Positions 18,559 to 30,472 of a stretch of 64,000 bases of DNA are shown here, piece by piece. The stretch lies in the NCBI GenBank assembly GCA_020342235.1, contig CP073214.1, positions 2,046,001 to 2,110,000 on the forward strand. Direction: 5' to 3'. The notes beneath the pieces were generated by a model. That model saw nothing but the letters and a program-made list of their open reading frames with translations. It was not told the DNA's origin and did not search any database. The DNA comes from Saccharomycopsis phalli. Lineage: Eukaryota; Ascomycota; Saccharomycetes; Ascoideales; Saccharomycopsidaceae. Within the stretch, counting starts at the first letter, position 1; every line of letters starts with the position of its first letter. The translations under genes were made by a program, and so were the position numbers.

Positions 18559-19788
18559 CTAGAGCATCATAAAGACTGTCACCATTGAGACGATTATCCA
18601 GGAAACCGCGCCGGAACACATATTATCTCCGACCCTGATGGCACCATTTACAGTCTGAATGGCAGTGGCCTGTGCCAGACTAAAGAACGAGGAGCTCTTG
18701 GCATGGCTGGTAATGCTTTGCACCAAGGTCAAGGTGGTTTTGCTTTGCACCGAAGCCAAGGTGGTTTGGATTTGCGCAGCTTGGCTTTCCACAGCCAGAC
18801 TCTCGGCTGGAGCACTGGACTGGGTAATCACAGTGGCCTCAGGCACAAACGTCACGCCAGAAGAACTGCTGGTGGTTGTGGTGACGTAAATCGAGGACGT
18901 GAGGTTGCCATTGATGACCTGTCCAATGGCCTTGGTGGTAGCAAACGTGGTTGGACTGACGGTGGAAAGAACCTGGTTTGTCACGGTGATTTCCTCGGCC
19001 ATAGGCACGACTGTGAAACGAGGAGCCACGGTCGAGTACGTGGTGACGTCAGAGACGTCGGCACTCTGCCCTGTGACACAGCTGCCGTTGGTACACGACG
19101 TGAACGTCGACCAGACGGTCTGCTGGCTCACAACGACGGTGGACTGGTTCACTGGCACAGTGGTGACATCGACAGACAGGTTCATTGGTACAGGGACCTG
19201 TGTTGGGTTTGGCAAGTACACTGTGACGTCGACCTCGCCATCATCCTTTGTGATCTGTGTAGTCGAGTAGAAAATCGCCGAGGTGGTGCTGGTGCAAATT
19301 CCACCGGAGCACTTGACGATGGTCACGTACGTTGTCAGAAGACCTTCTGGCGCGTCCTGGGCGTCTGGGGCTGCAGTAATGGAGGCAAGAGGCGCATAGC
19401 TCGTGGAAACCACGCCGTTTTCCGTGACGTCAACCTCCACAGCACTGACAGTTGGTGACGCAGTTGGTTCGGTGGAAATCGGCACCCAGGTGGTCAACCA
19501 GACGTCGGCGTCGGACTCGGTGACATGCACTGTTGTTCTGAGGGCGGTGGACACCACTGTGGAGCAGACTCCGTTGGAGCACTGGGACAGAGTGACGGTG
19601 GTGAAGTCGGAGGAGTTATCTGCGGAATTGGCGAGCGAGCTGGCGACAGAGTTGTCGATTGCGTTCTGGACAATGCTCTGGAGCGGTGGGGCCGTTGTGT
19701 TGGCGAAATCAAAGGCGTTTGGAGCCACGACGGTGGTGTTTGCTGCTGCGGCAGCGCCGACGAGAGAAGCAAGATGGAAGTATCGCAT
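18559..19788 (-). CDS. GPI-anchored cell-wall / adhesin-like protein, 409 aa
   Basis: Probable cell-surface mannoprotein. It has an N-terminal signal peptide (MRYFHLASLVGAAAAA), a long Ser/Thr/Val-rich stalk and a C-terminal GPI signal: a small-residue region (GDNMCSG, about 387-393) followed by a hydrophobic tail (AVSWIIVSMVTVFMML). Three repeats carry paired cysteines with four residues between them: CSNGVC (70-75), CSGGIC (160-165) and CTNGSC (232-237), each preceded by TVTL/VTIV/STFT-type strands. These resemble the T-rich cysteine-pair repeats of fungal flocculin-like proteins. N-glycosylation sequons (NTT, NSS, NQS, NLT) are frequent. No ligand-binding lectin domain is evident, so adhesion is an inference. 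TATATAG near 19828 is a likely TATA. Confidence 0.85.
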   Translation of the reverse strand: MRYFHLASLVGAAAAANTTVVAPNAFDFANTTAPPLQSIVQNAIDNSVASSLANSADNSSDFTTVTLSQCSNGVCSTVVSTALRTTVHVTESDADVWLTTWVPISTEPTASPTVSAVEVDVTENGVVSTSYAPLASITAAPDAQDAPEGLLTTYVTIVKCSGGICTSTTSAIFYSTTQITKDDGEVDVTVYLPNPTQVPVPMNLSVDVTTVPVNQSTVVVSQQTVWSTFTSCTNGSCVTGQSADVSDVTTYSTVAPRFTVVPMAEEITVTNQVLSTVSPTTFATTKAIGQVINGNLTSSIYVTTTTSSSSGVTFVPEATVITQSSAPAESLAVESQAAQIQTTLASVQSKTTLTLVQSITSHAKSSSFFSLAQATAIQTVNGAIRVGDNMCSGAVSWIIVSMVTVFMML

Positions 19789-20624
19789 GATGTGATGTGG
19801 TGCTACGGTTGGGCCGCAAGGCAGAATATATAGTATCCGATGAGATGCAACTGTTATTTTGTGGCTGGCGTGAAACCATTTTGTCGGCTTGTCGGTGTTG
19901 TGGTCTTACTATTGAGGCCAAGACAAAACACCGTTAATGCAGCATGGCGCGGGATGCGATGCGGTCCGCGCCTGCGGCATCGCGCATAACCGAGCATGGC
20001 TGATCCGAGTGATTTGTTCAGAGTTGGTTTTGAGATGTGGTGAGATAAAGAGGTCAAGAGAGATGTGACGACGTGATGGAGGTGACTGAGGTGAGGTGAT
20101 GACTGAGGTGAGGTAATGATTCTTTGACTTGTTTTTTTAGGTTCGTTGATATTTCCTGACTTTCGTACTCAGTTGATATCGCTCAATCGTGTAGAGCATG
20201 TAAACTCAAATATTCAATGAGCATCGTAAGATTTTTGAGGTTAGACGGTGTTGCTGATGAAAAGTGTCAGATCAAGACACTCACGTTGCTCATTGCATAG
20301 ATCAACAGCATCAACCAGCCAACTTTATCAGATTACGGAGTATACTGTGTGGGCGAGATTTATGATATCAATATCGATACTAATAGATCAATATCGACAT
20401 TAACATATCCATATCGACATTAACATATCAACATCAACATTAACATATCAACATCAATATACCAACACCAACATCAACATACCAACCATTTCCATTTATA
20501 ATACACCTTTTTACACCATTAACCATACATCCAAATGCCATACACATACCATTACACTACACAAAATAAACACATGCATTACTACTCTATCTACCTCTCC
20601 ACTTCCCCTCCACCTCCTCTCCAT
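19789..20624. other. Promoter of the GPI gene plus tandem words
   Basis: 836 bp. About 20080-20115 has GAGGTGAGGTGATGACT repeats. About 20360-20500 is a degenerate array of ATATCGACATTAACATATC / ACATCAACATACCA words downstream of the small gene at 20625. No further gene seen. Confidence 0.5.
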
Positions 20625-21053
20625 CTACCCATCCTTGTAAATCAAAATCGCCATCACATACTCACTCGTCGGCAAAATCATCAACTCCCGGTCAGCCCCA
20701 AAATTGCTCCTTACCATGACAATCTCCCGCTCTGATCCACTTTCCTTCTCACTCATCTCTTCAAACTCCTTGGCCAACTTCTCATTATAACTAAGCACCT
20801 TCAAGGCATTCCGAACCACAGCCTCGGCATTTTTCATCTTCACCTTTTCCAATATCGACCCACTGTTTTCTTCCCCCAACAGATTTTTCATGCTATTGAG
20901 ACTCCATCCTGAAAGTATTTCCCGGCTGGCTACTTTAAAGGCAACCACCGTATACTTTTTGACATATTTGCTCATGTCAGAGTTTAAAATTGACGTAATC
21001 TGGATATTCTTCAACACCTCATCGGTAGGTAACGGGGCATGTATTTCTTGTGC
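20625..21053 (-). CDS. Small protein of unknown function, 142 aa
   Basis: Not recognised. The minus-strand frame runs from the ATG at 21053 (MAQEIHAPLPTDEVLKN); an ATG six codons upstream (21071) is also possible and would give 148 aa. The protein is soluble, mixed-charge and helical, with KNAEAVVRNALKVLSYNEKLAKEFEEMSEKES as its most distinctive stretch and a strand-like end (ELMILPTSEYVMAILIYKDG). A Reb1-type TTACCCGG lies at 21097-21104, just upstream, which supports a real promoter. No antisense gene competes for the locus. Confidence 0.6.
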   Translation of the reverse strand, partial: AQEIHAPLPTDEVLKNIQITSILNSDMSKYVKKYTVVAFKVASREILSGWSLNSMKNLLGEENSGSILEKVKMKNAEAVVRNALKVLSYNEKLAKEFEEMSEKESGSEREIVMVRSNFGADRELMILPTSEYVMAILIYKDG

Positions 21054-21071
21054 CATAATGCTTTGAATCAT

Positions 21072-21693
21072 GATTCAGATCAAAACATAGCAAGAGTTAC
21101 CCGGAAACCACAAACTGGTCTTGCGGAAAATGAAAAGGCTGTTGCGACACTTTATTGAGGTTGTATAGAGAATTTATTGAGACTGTATATCAATGAGACC
21201 GTGTAAATGACATGCAAACACTTGTTTAGGCAAATGTCAGACCGTCAATGTGATTTAGTACTTGACAAATTACTGGTGCATGCTTAAGCAGGTGCCAGCC
21301 ACTCAAATGCCCGACTAGCCACTTTACCAATTTTCATCATTCAATGAATTGCACAATTCCTCTTGCAATTCAATCAAGTTTTTCTCTTGAAATTCAGTCA
21401 AGTCTTTCTCTTGCAATTCAGTCAAGTTTTTGTAAACCACTCAACTCATCCACTACAATTGTATAATTTTATATTACTCCTAACAGAAAATGCAGTGATG
21501 CTATGAAAAAATACAGGTGCGATGAAAATGCAACCGCAGACGATGAAAGAAAAGACCCGAGACTTTTGAAAATAAATGCCCGACAGTGCGAATGGTGTGA
21601 TGACTGTTACCAATATTATTATGAAGTTGTGGCTGATTAAGATGCGGGGGAGAAAGACATTCATTTTGAAAAAGTAGATGCAATGTCAACCTC
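21072..21693. other. Intergenic: small-gene promoter and PIR1-like 3' flank
   Basis: It contains TTACCCGG at 21097-21104 and a three-unit repeat of about 30 bp at 21345-21425 (CTTGCAATTCAGTCAAG.TTT). No gene supported. Confidence 0.5.
21097..21104 (+). promoter_or_regulatory. Reb1-type TTACCCGG motif
   Basis: Exact TTACCCGG about 44 bp upstream of the 21053 start. Such sites position nucleosome-free promoters in budding yeasts. Confidence 0.5.
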
Positions 21694-22653
21694 TTAAGCA
21701 CAGTCAATCAAACCAGTGACTTCCAAATACACTGGCTTACAGTGAACACCCAAGGACTGGTCGTACAAGTTGTAGAAAGTCCCGGACAAACATTGGTAGA
21801 AAACAGTGGTGGTACCAATAGCCAAGTTACCGTTGTAGACAGACCATCCTCCAGCGTAAATGGCACCAGCTTGTGGTGGTGGACCGTCGAATTGGAATTG
21901 TCTGTTGGCAACAATCGATCCGATTCTGCCCTTGGCGTCGACCAATTCACCATGCTTCAAAGTCATTTGAAGAGTACTGTCGTTCTTGCATGCAACCGCA
22001 GCGACGTCTTTACCGGTGCTAGCAACGTTCTTGTTGTTGGCAGATGCAGATGGAGACGAAGAGACAACAGAAGTAGTGGCAGTAGTAGCAGTAGTGGCTT
22101 GGATTTGCCCGTCGTGGATCTGAGAAATTGGCTGGGCAGTAGAAGTGGTGGCTTGGATTTGTCCGTCACCAATTTGAGAAATCGGCTGGGCAGTCGAAGT
22201 AGTGGCTTGAATTTGACCGTCACCAATTTGAGACACTGGCTGAGCAGTAGCAGTGGTAGCCTGGATTTGTCCATCGCCAATTTGAGACACTGGCTGAGCA
22301 GTCTTGGTAGTGGCTTGAATTTGACCGTCACCAATCTGAGAAACCGGTTGAGCAGTCTTGGTAGTAGCCTGGATCTGACCATCACCAATCTGGGAAACTG
22401 GCTGAGCAGTAGCAGTAGTAGCTTGGATTTGACCATCGCCAATTTGACTGGCAACACCTCGCTTGGCATGAGCAGCAACAGTAGAAACTGGAGTGGTGAT
22501 TGGCACCACAGCAATAGCAAAAGTTCCTGGGTAGTCGGTGACTCCACCAGAGATCATACTAGCAGGAGTTAAAGTGGCCCATGGCTCTGATGGGATATAT
22601 GCGGCCAACGATCTGGAGGCCAAAGCAAGAGAATAGAGGACTTGGAAGCGCAT
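21694..22653 (-). CDS. PIR-family cell-wall protein, seven repeats
   Basis: Protein with internal repeats, covalently linked to beta-1,3-glucan through repeat glutamines. 319 aa: signal peptide (about 1-18), a propeptide ending in a Kex2 site KR (64-65), then seven repeats of [12 protein letters not shown]-type units at an 18-residue period (residues 69-188; the last reads SQIHDGQ). The C-terminal module begins with CKND near 222 and contains the conserved [20 protein letters not shown] and four cysteines. It is closely related to the divergent gene at 26028; the two share signal, propeptide and C-terminal module. PIR repeat number is known to vary between strains. Confidence 0.93.
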   Translation of the reverse strand: MRFQVLYSLALASRSLAAYIPSEPWATLTPASMISGGVTDYPGTFAIAVVPITTPVSTVAAHAKRGVASQIGDGQIQATTATAQPVSQIGDGQIQATTKTAQPVSQIGDGQIQATTKTAQPVSQIGDGQIQATTATAQPVSQIGDGQIQATTSTAQPISQIGDGQIQATTSTAQPISQIHDGQIQATTATTATTSVVSSSPSASANNKNVASTGKDVAAVACKNDSTLQMTLKHGELVDAKGRIGSIVANRQFQFDGPPPQAGAIYAGGWSVYNGNLAIGTTTVFYQCLSGTFYNLYDQSLGVHCKPVYLEVTGLIDCA

Positions 22654-25600
22654 TATAAAAAGCTGTTGAATAATGTGTGTGAATGATGTCTGAAATTGGT
22701 CTGAAAGTGCCTCTTTTATATCTGAATCCTACACATGGGTCTGCCATCCCGTTTAGTAAATAAAATGGCGGGCCTGGTAACTTCTGGGATAGACGAAGAT
22801 AAATCATGGATGTCAAGCCCGGTTATGCATCATGACGCAAGATGTGCTCATTAGTTCCCAATGCGGAAAGACCAGTGGTGCTAGTGCCCGTCGAGTTTGG
22901 CTGTCATTTCCGCAAATGGCGTGGCAATTCCGCCGCAAATCTTCCATAAAGACCCCGCTGCAACACCACAGCTCTAGAAACTTCATAGGAGCAACGTGTC
23001 CAAGTCCCAATCACGCCTCCATTGTTTTGCTCATGCGCACAGTCGCTAATGTCTCTCAATACACACAGTTACCCGGGGAAAATATAAACATGGGTGAGTA
23101 CCTACGTTTGGCTGGTGCTTGGCAGGCTGGTATAGCCTTGTGTTGGATCTGTGGTACGGGAGATGAAATTACATGGTGTTGGTTAGAATCAGGGTGTTTG
23201 ATTCGGAATTAGGCCTGTAGATTCGTAGGATCTAGTGTGATCTTGCCATGGAACTTGATGCCCATTAGTCTGGCTCAATCGTGATACAACCAGCAAGCAT
23301 CTTGGCAAGTCATTCAAGCGATCATCCAAGTGGGAAAAATTTTCACTGGAAAATGGCAATTTGGCCATGGTCTATTATTAGCCCATGTTTACGTTATGTG
23401 TACACACCGTGTACTAAACCATGTCACAATGACTCTTTTGGCCCAGCACCACTCTGGTTGACGGTTGCCTGAATCTGATTAGTCAATTCGAGTCCTCGAT
23501 TGGCGATTCCTGGGACGAATACGCTCAATGGAAATCATGGAGCCGACCAGGTCCTTTTCCGGAGGATTTGCGCACCAAAAGTCGTATATATGGCTCATTT
23601 AGGGTTGACTGGTTCACCTGGCCATTACGAATTGACATGTACTTGTCTAGAGAATTGTATTAGGGTTGGCCGTGCTGAGACATTTTCAGTGGATAACAAG
23701 GTATACTATTTTGATGGTAGGCTATGTTTCATCTATTCAAATTAAATTCAGCCCTTTCTACATTACTAGACCTCGCTAAATTACCAAACCTCACTAAATT
23801 ACTAAACCTTCTATACATTACTAAACCTCACTAAATTACTCAACTCTCGGTACATTACTAAACCTCGCACATGCATCTACCCATTGGTTCACCACCAAGA
23901 TGCTACCGTCTGATCGTTCCAGATTAGTTGGTAAAAAACACTCAAAACTATCATTAGCACCTCGTTAAGCCCATTGTTCGCACCTCGTCAAATCCATTGC
24001 CCAGCATGTCTGGGTCTATTTAAGCATGTCTAGCCATCACACTGAGACACCATCGGCAAATGATCATCGCGATTTCCCTTTAATCTCTTTAAACCGTCAC
24101 AATCTCGCAGAATCACACTAACCTTGTATCGGGGCCCCAGCTGTTCCAATTGGAATTTCCAACAGGTTGTTTCGACTTGGGTTTCCGACAAGCTGTTCCA
24201 ACTTGGGTTTCTGACAATGGCTGTTCCGGCTGGAATTTTTTCCGAGGAATCTACTAAACGTGGGACAGAGATCTGAAAGATGCAGTCCCAACCACATCAT
24301 GTCATTGACAGGTAGTAGTGAGTAGCAAATATTGATGCTCTAGTAGGGTACTACAAAGGATCATAAGGAATGACCGGTAAACTATCGAAAAAGAAAAAAC
24401 ACATTCTCTTACATGGCTATCCAATAATTCGTAAATCACAACAGTAAATCTGCAGTTTAACCAGTGGGACTACTAAAAGGCAAAGTCACCAAAAATTCCT
24501 CTTGCGTTTTTAATACGACAACTCTCTAAAAATGAATTCCTCATTGAGTTTCTTTGATACAACAAGTTTCAAAAAAAGAATTCCTCATTGGGTGTTTTTG
24601 ATACAACTGGCGACTCTCAAAAAATAGGATGCCTCATTGGGTACTTTTATTCCCAGGTGCGCATGGTGGCATCGTTGACTACTAAAATAGTAGCTACATT
24701 CTCTGACAAGAAAAATGCACCCTGAATAAATAAAAAAAGACAGAAATGAATCAATCACGGTAATTGCAATTTCAAATCATTCAACATAGCCATTGATTGT
24801 CATCAATCCAATTCACAAGGAATGACTTCCGCTTGGACTGAAATTCAGCTTCTCTTGCATTGGGTGATGACGTCATGGTATATGGAGTAGGTAACCATTA
24901 CTTTTGGATAAAATTAGAATAATCCATCCAAACAATACGAGTCACAGGCATTACAGAGGATAAAAACCACAGGAAAGCCCCTCTTGCAGAAGACTTGTCT
25001 AAACTTAGAATGCCCAAGGAAATTCTTTACGGGGAATTATTCAGTCACTGGCCAGTGCCCTAATAAGAGGTCCGAGAAATTGGTTGAATTCCACCGACGA
25101 GTGAAATTGGACCACTTTCAGTGGGATAGGCCCTGATCATCTAGGTCACCTATCATTGGTCATAGCCACGTTGGAACGGAAAGCCTTGGTGATTACTCTT
25201 GTGCATGTGGCCCGCTTGTTTGGTATACACACGAGCCCTGGCGCGGGCGTGACCCGGAACCCTCAAGCGAGGAAAAGCCAGAGCTTAAATCCGATTAGCT
25301 CGGAGAAGCTCTACGGTTTGGAGAGACACATCCCCGTAACTGTAGCGTAGAGGCCTTTTGTTGGCTCTTTGGGCACGGTTTGAGCTTGATGAAAACACCT
25401 TCGGATCAAAAAGTATCCTGCTGCATCGCGACATATATCTATTAATAGGCACAATAACCTTGCAAACTAAAAGCAACAACTTTAATTCCAATGTTATCAA
25501 AACATCCAAATATTGTTTTGGGCCATGGAGCCTAAACCAAGCGAGAAATATCTACTAATGCTTGTAATGGGCAAGACACCCACACTGCAACCCAGCGTGC

Positions 25601-26027
25601 CTCTTGGCATTTGTCTTGACAGAAGATGTATGATTTTTTTTTCTCCTTGTACGGGGCCAGAAGCCAGAGGTATTCTCTCTGTAATAGGAGGTTATAGGGG
25701 CTATATTGCCAATGGGAAACCTAATTTCCGTGTCCTTAGTGCGGACCCGAGGCGAAATACCACGGTGCGATTTTTCCTGGACAAACCGGGATTACTTCTA
25801 GGAGCAATCAACACCATCCTAGTTACCGGAGACGCCTTGGCTTTCCTTGTTTCACCGGACACAACCCATGGCAAATGGATGCCGATGGAGCTATTGCATG
25901 CACAAGTGCGCGGGACAGCCTGGCCCGCATAGACAAATATAACTCATCATAACCTTAATTTTCCACACAACACTGAAAAACATTGTATATATATAGCTCC
26001 TCGCCCCCAAAGGTCTTTAGCAACACA
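22654..26027. promoter_or_regulatory. 3.4-kb divergent PIR-PIR promoter region
   Basis: No convincing gene. A TTACCCGG motif is at 23069-23076. Tandem or degenerate repeats lie at about 23755-23875 (ACATTACTAAACCTC type), 24125-24245 (AGCTGTTCCAACTTGGG type, four units) and 24495-24655 (AATTCCTCATTGGGT..TTTGATACAACT, about 60-bp period, three units). TATATATAT at 25985-25993 lies 35 bp before the plus-strand PIR ATG. The length suits extended regulatory control of cell-wall genes, but that is inference. Confidence 0.5.
23069..23076 (+). promoter_or_regulatory. Reb1-type TTACCCGG motif
   Basis: Exact match in the PIR-PIR intergenic region, about 415 bp upstream of the minus-strand PIR start. 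Possible boundary or nucleosome-clearing site. Confidence 0.4.
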
Positions 26028-27077
26028 ATGAAATTCACTATTTCCACCCTCGCTATCATTAGTGCGTCTCTTGCTGCCTTTGTCCCAGGTAAGGATAACT
26101 GGTCCACTTTGACACCTTCCACCACCATTGCCGGTGGTGCAACCAACTATGATGGGACTTTTGGTATTGCCGTCGTTCCAATCACCACTCCGGTTTCGAC
26201 TGTCTTGGCCAAGAGAGCCGCAGCCTCGCAAATCGGTGACGGTCAGGTCCAGGCTACTACTGGTACGGCGCAATTGATTACTCAAATTAGCGACGGACAA
26301 ATCCAGGCTACTACACGGACTACCATTCAGCCAGTGTCGCAAATTGGTGATGGTCAGATCCAGGCTACTACTGCCACTGCTCAGCCAGTTTCTCAGATTG
26401 GTGACGGTCAAATCCAGGCTACTACTGCCACTGCTCAGCCAGTTTCGCAAATCGGTGATGGACAAATCCAAGCCGCTACCAAGACTGCTCAGCCAGTGTC
26501 TCAAATTGGTGACGGTCAAATCCAAGCCACTACTGCCACTGTTCAGCCAGTTTCTCAAATTGGTGACGGACAAATCCAGGCCACTACTGCCACTGTCCAA
26601 CCAGTGTCTCAAATCGGCGATGGTCAAATCCAAGCCACCACTAAAACCGCAAACGGTGCTTCTCAGATTGGCGACGGCCAAGTTCAAGCCACTGCCTCTG
26701 GAGCTTCTCAAATCCACGATGGACAAGTCCAAGCCACCGGTTCTGCTGCTGCTGACCCACCAGCCGGTGCTGCTACTGTAGCTTGCAAGTCAAAGGGTAC
26801 TCTTGAGTTGACCTTGTCCGGAGGTGTTCTCAAGGACTCGGCTGGAAGAATCGGATCGATTGTCGCCAACAGACAATTCCAATTTGACGGTCCACCACCT
26901 CAAGCCGGTGCCATTTACGCTGGAGGATGGTCGATCTCCAACGGTAACTTGGCGATCGCAGACTCCACTGTGTTCTATCAATGTTTGTCGGGCTCTTTCT
27001 ACAACTTGTACGACCGATCATTGGGCATCCACTGTAACCCAGTCCACTTGGAGATCACTGGGTTGGTCAACTGTTAA
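26028..27077 (+). CDS. PIR-family cell-wall protein, ten repeats
   Basis: Second PIR protein, 349 aa from the ATG at 26028 ([18 protein letters not shown] signal peptide). Kex2 site AKR at 61-63; ten repeats at residues about 67-238, including variants TQISDGQ (85) and SQIHDGQ (227). The C-terminal cysteine module ([11 protein letters not shown] through ITGLVNC) nearly matches the other PIR gene. The repeat array is longer by three units than its divergent paralogue. In the family, glutamine in the DGQ core is ester-linked to glucan. The TATA box is at 25985-25993. Confidence 0.93.
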   Translation: MKFTISTLAIISASLAAFVPGKDNWSTLTPSTTIAGGATNYDGTFGIAVVPITTPVSTVLAKRAAASQIGDGQVQATTGTAQLITQISDGQIQATTRTTIQPVSQIGDGQIQATTATAQPVSQIGDGQIQATTATAQPVSQIGDGQIQAATKTAQPVSQIGDGQIQATTATVQPVSQIGDGQIQATTATVQPVSQIGDGQIQATTKTANGASQIGDGQVQATASGASQIHDGQVQATGSAAADPPAGAATVACKSKGTLELTLSGGVLKDSAGRIGSIVANRQFQFDGPPPQAGAIYAGGWSISNGNLAIADSTVFYQCLSGSFYNLYDRSLGIHCNPVHLEITGLVNC

Positions 27078-30000
27078 GCAGCGTTCATACCAATTCTATC
27101 CCTAATTAATACCCACTACGTGGTACTACAGCATTCCTTTGCATATTGTTTTTGCTGTTTTCTATATGTCCTTTGTTTATTATAATAAACGTCGAAATAA
27201 TTTTAAGATGGTAGTCCCGAAGTCTCCGCTTGAGATGGATGTACATGCAAGAAATTGCGTGACATAAGACTGTCCCGCAGCTGCAAGGGAGCGTGCGATT
27301 TGACACGGATCAAGCCGATTGCTTGATTACAAAATTCATTCTCCCCATTCATACTCAATGGGAAACCATTCCGCAATAGACTAAATTCTCTCGGAAATCA
27401 TCTGATCAGTAACAATCCTTTCCGTTTTCAGAGAACCTCTGGCTTCTCACAGTAGTTATCTTTGGACTTGCAATCTAAAATCAGGGGAGCCATAAAGGGG
27501 TGGGGCGTACGGATCCTACTCATACGGCAATTTCAAGTTCTAGACTATCCACGCCTTTCAAGTAAACTGTCTTGTAGGCTTCACTACATATTAGCATGCA
27601 TTTGTCGTGCCTTTTGCCACTGTTTCACGTTTTGCCGTGATTTGTGATGCCCATTGCTCGGGCATTAGTTGACCTCTCGTATATAACCCACCAATACGAC
27701 CTGTTCTCTTGTTTATTTATGTTTATTCGCTTACTTGTCTAGCCAAATATCTACATACATACATGGATCTCGGCAAAAGTCCATGCCAACTACTGCCATG
27801 GCCTAAAATCATGTCCTGCATTTACAGCCTATTACAGAAAACTGTCTAGCGTGAACCTGTGATTAGACCCTTGTACAGTCCTGGCGAAATTCATCCTCGT
27901 GGTCGGTATACCAGGCGGAACTCTTTGCTAGATCCACGTGTATTATTTGGTTCATTTGACTTGGAGGCATGTCTGGCTTGTCTCTTGCGAGTCTCACTTT
28001 GTTCCCAAAACGGAAATATGATTGAGTCCAACAATGAGCATCGTTAGATGTCAAAGATGTTGCTTAGTCTGATTTGTTTGCCATGGAAATGGTAGTAAAT
28101 AACCGGCTTTGATTGTGTGGTTTGCAGCAGGGTTTCATCCTTTGATATAAAATGCCGTGGAAAGTATTCTCATGGAGTTTATTGCAACAGAGCTGTACCA
28201 CCTATTGTTTATAACTCTAAAGTGTTGGCTCACGGTCAAGGACAGCTGGACAAGGGAGATTGGCTCCTTTGTGCCATGATTCCGAAACATGAATGGATTA
28301 TTCATCTGTCATAGAATGTTTTGACTACTTCTTCATTAATTACGCCCAATCAATGTCGTTTTCCCAAATGCCCATCTAACCAAAGTCATCTCAAGCAAGC
28401 ATTGTCCAAGTTTCGCCCAACGGCACATCAGATACCTCAACTAAATGATCAGGGTACCACGGGTTGCACAACAATAACATTTAAAACATATACATTCCTT
28501 CTGATGTTATTGGTAATATATTGTGCTAGTATAGCACACGGTCCAAACTATATTGAAGATAATATTTAGTCACCTCGTTGTCCAGTAAAACTCGCTCAAC
28601 AAGTGGCTAGACTGAATTCTTTGTTAGTATAACAACGTCAACCATCTTGCTATATTAATCAAGCACCTCAAATACACTAGATTTGCCGATCAAAGCAAAG
28701 TCAGCATGTAAATTAAATCGCGAACCACTCGCCTACACATGAAATTACTGCTTGTGACATATTTTCTTTACATTAGCAGCTAAACATTGACATTGAACTC
28801 TGGAGGACTTTAGGATCTCGACTGTTGGTGAAAGTTTAAGAGCCACCGACTGTTTCACCAAGTAGAGAGGATAGCGTCTACTTCCTCGATAAAACAATAG
28901 AGACTCCAGATTGTCCAGATGGACCATGGTTGTAAAAGAAGACGCAACTTGTTTATTGAGGTTGATATAAAGTAGGTCCTTAGACGCAGTGAAGAAGTAG
29001 AATTCCCCTTGAGATGTGTGAATAAGTCTTTGTTGGTACTTGTTATTGCTTCTGCCACAGTGCCATAGGCATCACAAATGAGTCCATACTTTCCAAATTT
29101 GACACACCATTATCACGCTTAAATGGTCGCTTGTCATTTTTCTCAGTCACATGGTATCCCTTGTTTACAACTCTACAAGTCTTGATGGCATGTCTTCACA
29201 TTATTTCTTTGGGCAAATCCTGTCGAGAAAGCCCTCTTTCTCTTAAAATATTAGAGTTGAAATCAGATATAATTGATTTAATTATCGAGGCTATATATTT
29301 TATTGTTTGCATGTAATGATTGATTTAATGATCCAAGTCATGGGTCGAATTATCACCTCCATATAACGTAAAGTGATTCCCTGTTATAGTTATCATTTTA
29401 CTGATATAATTAGAAGACCGTCTTGGGATTTTCCTATGTGTTATTAACTATCGTTAGTATTACATGGGTCTGGCCATTACGACTTGTCCTTCATCTGCTG
29501 ACATGATTTGCCTATTGACGAATGTATCACATGACTAGTTGTGCAATGATTAACTAGGTACTAGCCGAACTGTAATAATATTGTTTATTAACCTCGATAA
29601 AATAAGGAATTTTACTTCTCGATCTTATTCTGTCTGATCCAACCTTCTGATACAGAGGCAATGGTCTAGCCAGGTCCATTTCTTTTTTACAGAAAGAGTG
29701 AGTCTCTAGTCATGGTGCAACTTTGTCAAGCGATATTCATTTATCATGACAAAACCGCAAGAATACGTAATTGAATGTTCAATATGATCATTTTCACATA
29801 ATATTGGGAATTCAAGTGTTACCAGAGCGTAGTGGGGCATTTCTCCGGAAATTGAGAGCTTTAGTCACTCTTTCACTTTACCGTGAAACTATATCCAACC
29901 AGAACAGAATCAGCTTATATTCGTACTGGATTTCAGACCTTTTAACATGACCCATTGATGCTGGAATCAACAATTTATAAGCCTCTCGTTGGTGGAATAA

Positions 30001-30303
30001 ACCTACTGATTTGCACCCATTCAGAACATATTAGGCACTGGATGTTGTTTTTTAATATTGTTACAGTGCTCTTTGCTTGCTTAATATAATTTATTTCCAG
30101 GACTTTTTACAAAAATTTGTTTTTCCCAAGACTGTATATTCCTGTGATTGTAGAGGGATCGCTTATACACAACGAGTACAAACCACTCTACCAGTGAATG
30201 TTTCAACCATGTGGGTTAAAACATTTTTCCACCCGGTGGTTTAATACAGAGAATTGTGTATGTAATACTTGTGATATAATGCAATGGCGACAGCAATTGA
30301 ACC
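27078..30303. other. 3.2-kb region without recognisable genes
   Basis: Only short open frames, none with recognisable domains or supporting promoter-start arrangement. AT-rich, few repeats. It may hold regulatory DNA of the PIR gene, decayed elements (a weak LTR-like look around 29570-29660) or unannotated RNA genes that I cannot identify. Confidence 0.4.
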
Positions 30304-30472
30304 ATCCATATAGATAGCGACTACGGTACGAAACGTATATTTATTATCCTACTCCTCTCTCTTGCCTTTTTATTCTCCTTCTTACTATCCATATAGATAG
30401 CGACTACGGTGCGAAACGTATTATTTATTATCCTACTCCTCTCTCTTCTTGCCCTTTTTCTTCTCCTTCTTA
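30304..30472. repeat. Tandem duplication of the eIF3l 3' end
   Basis: Two head-to-tail units of about 83-86 bp (30304-30386 and 30387-30472). Both contain ATCCATATAGATAGCGACTA, CGAAACGTAT, TTATTATCCTACTCCTCTCT and a poly-pyrimidine stretch. The second unit includes the last codons and stop of eIF3l; the first is a non-coding copy with a few differences. Confidence 0.9.

Noticed and set aside
18703-19458. 251-codon frame antisense to the GPI protein
   Set aside because: No start context or domain; the minus-strand protein has signal peptide, cysteine repeats and GPI signal.
23091-23100. ATGGGTGAGT, which looks like a start codon followed by a 5' splice site, near a TTACCCGG motif
   Set aside because: No downstream exon with a branch site and conserved frame could be found in the interval up to 26 kb.
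25513-25932. 139-codon frame upstream of the plus-strand PIR gene
   Set aside because: No recognisable domain, ends about 95 bp before the PIR ATG inside its promoter; composition looks non-coding. Left as regulatory DNA.
29560-29680. LTR-like sequence with TATTGTTTATTAACC and TCTCGATCTTATTC
   Set aside because: No TG/CA ends with target duplication and no second copy in the window.
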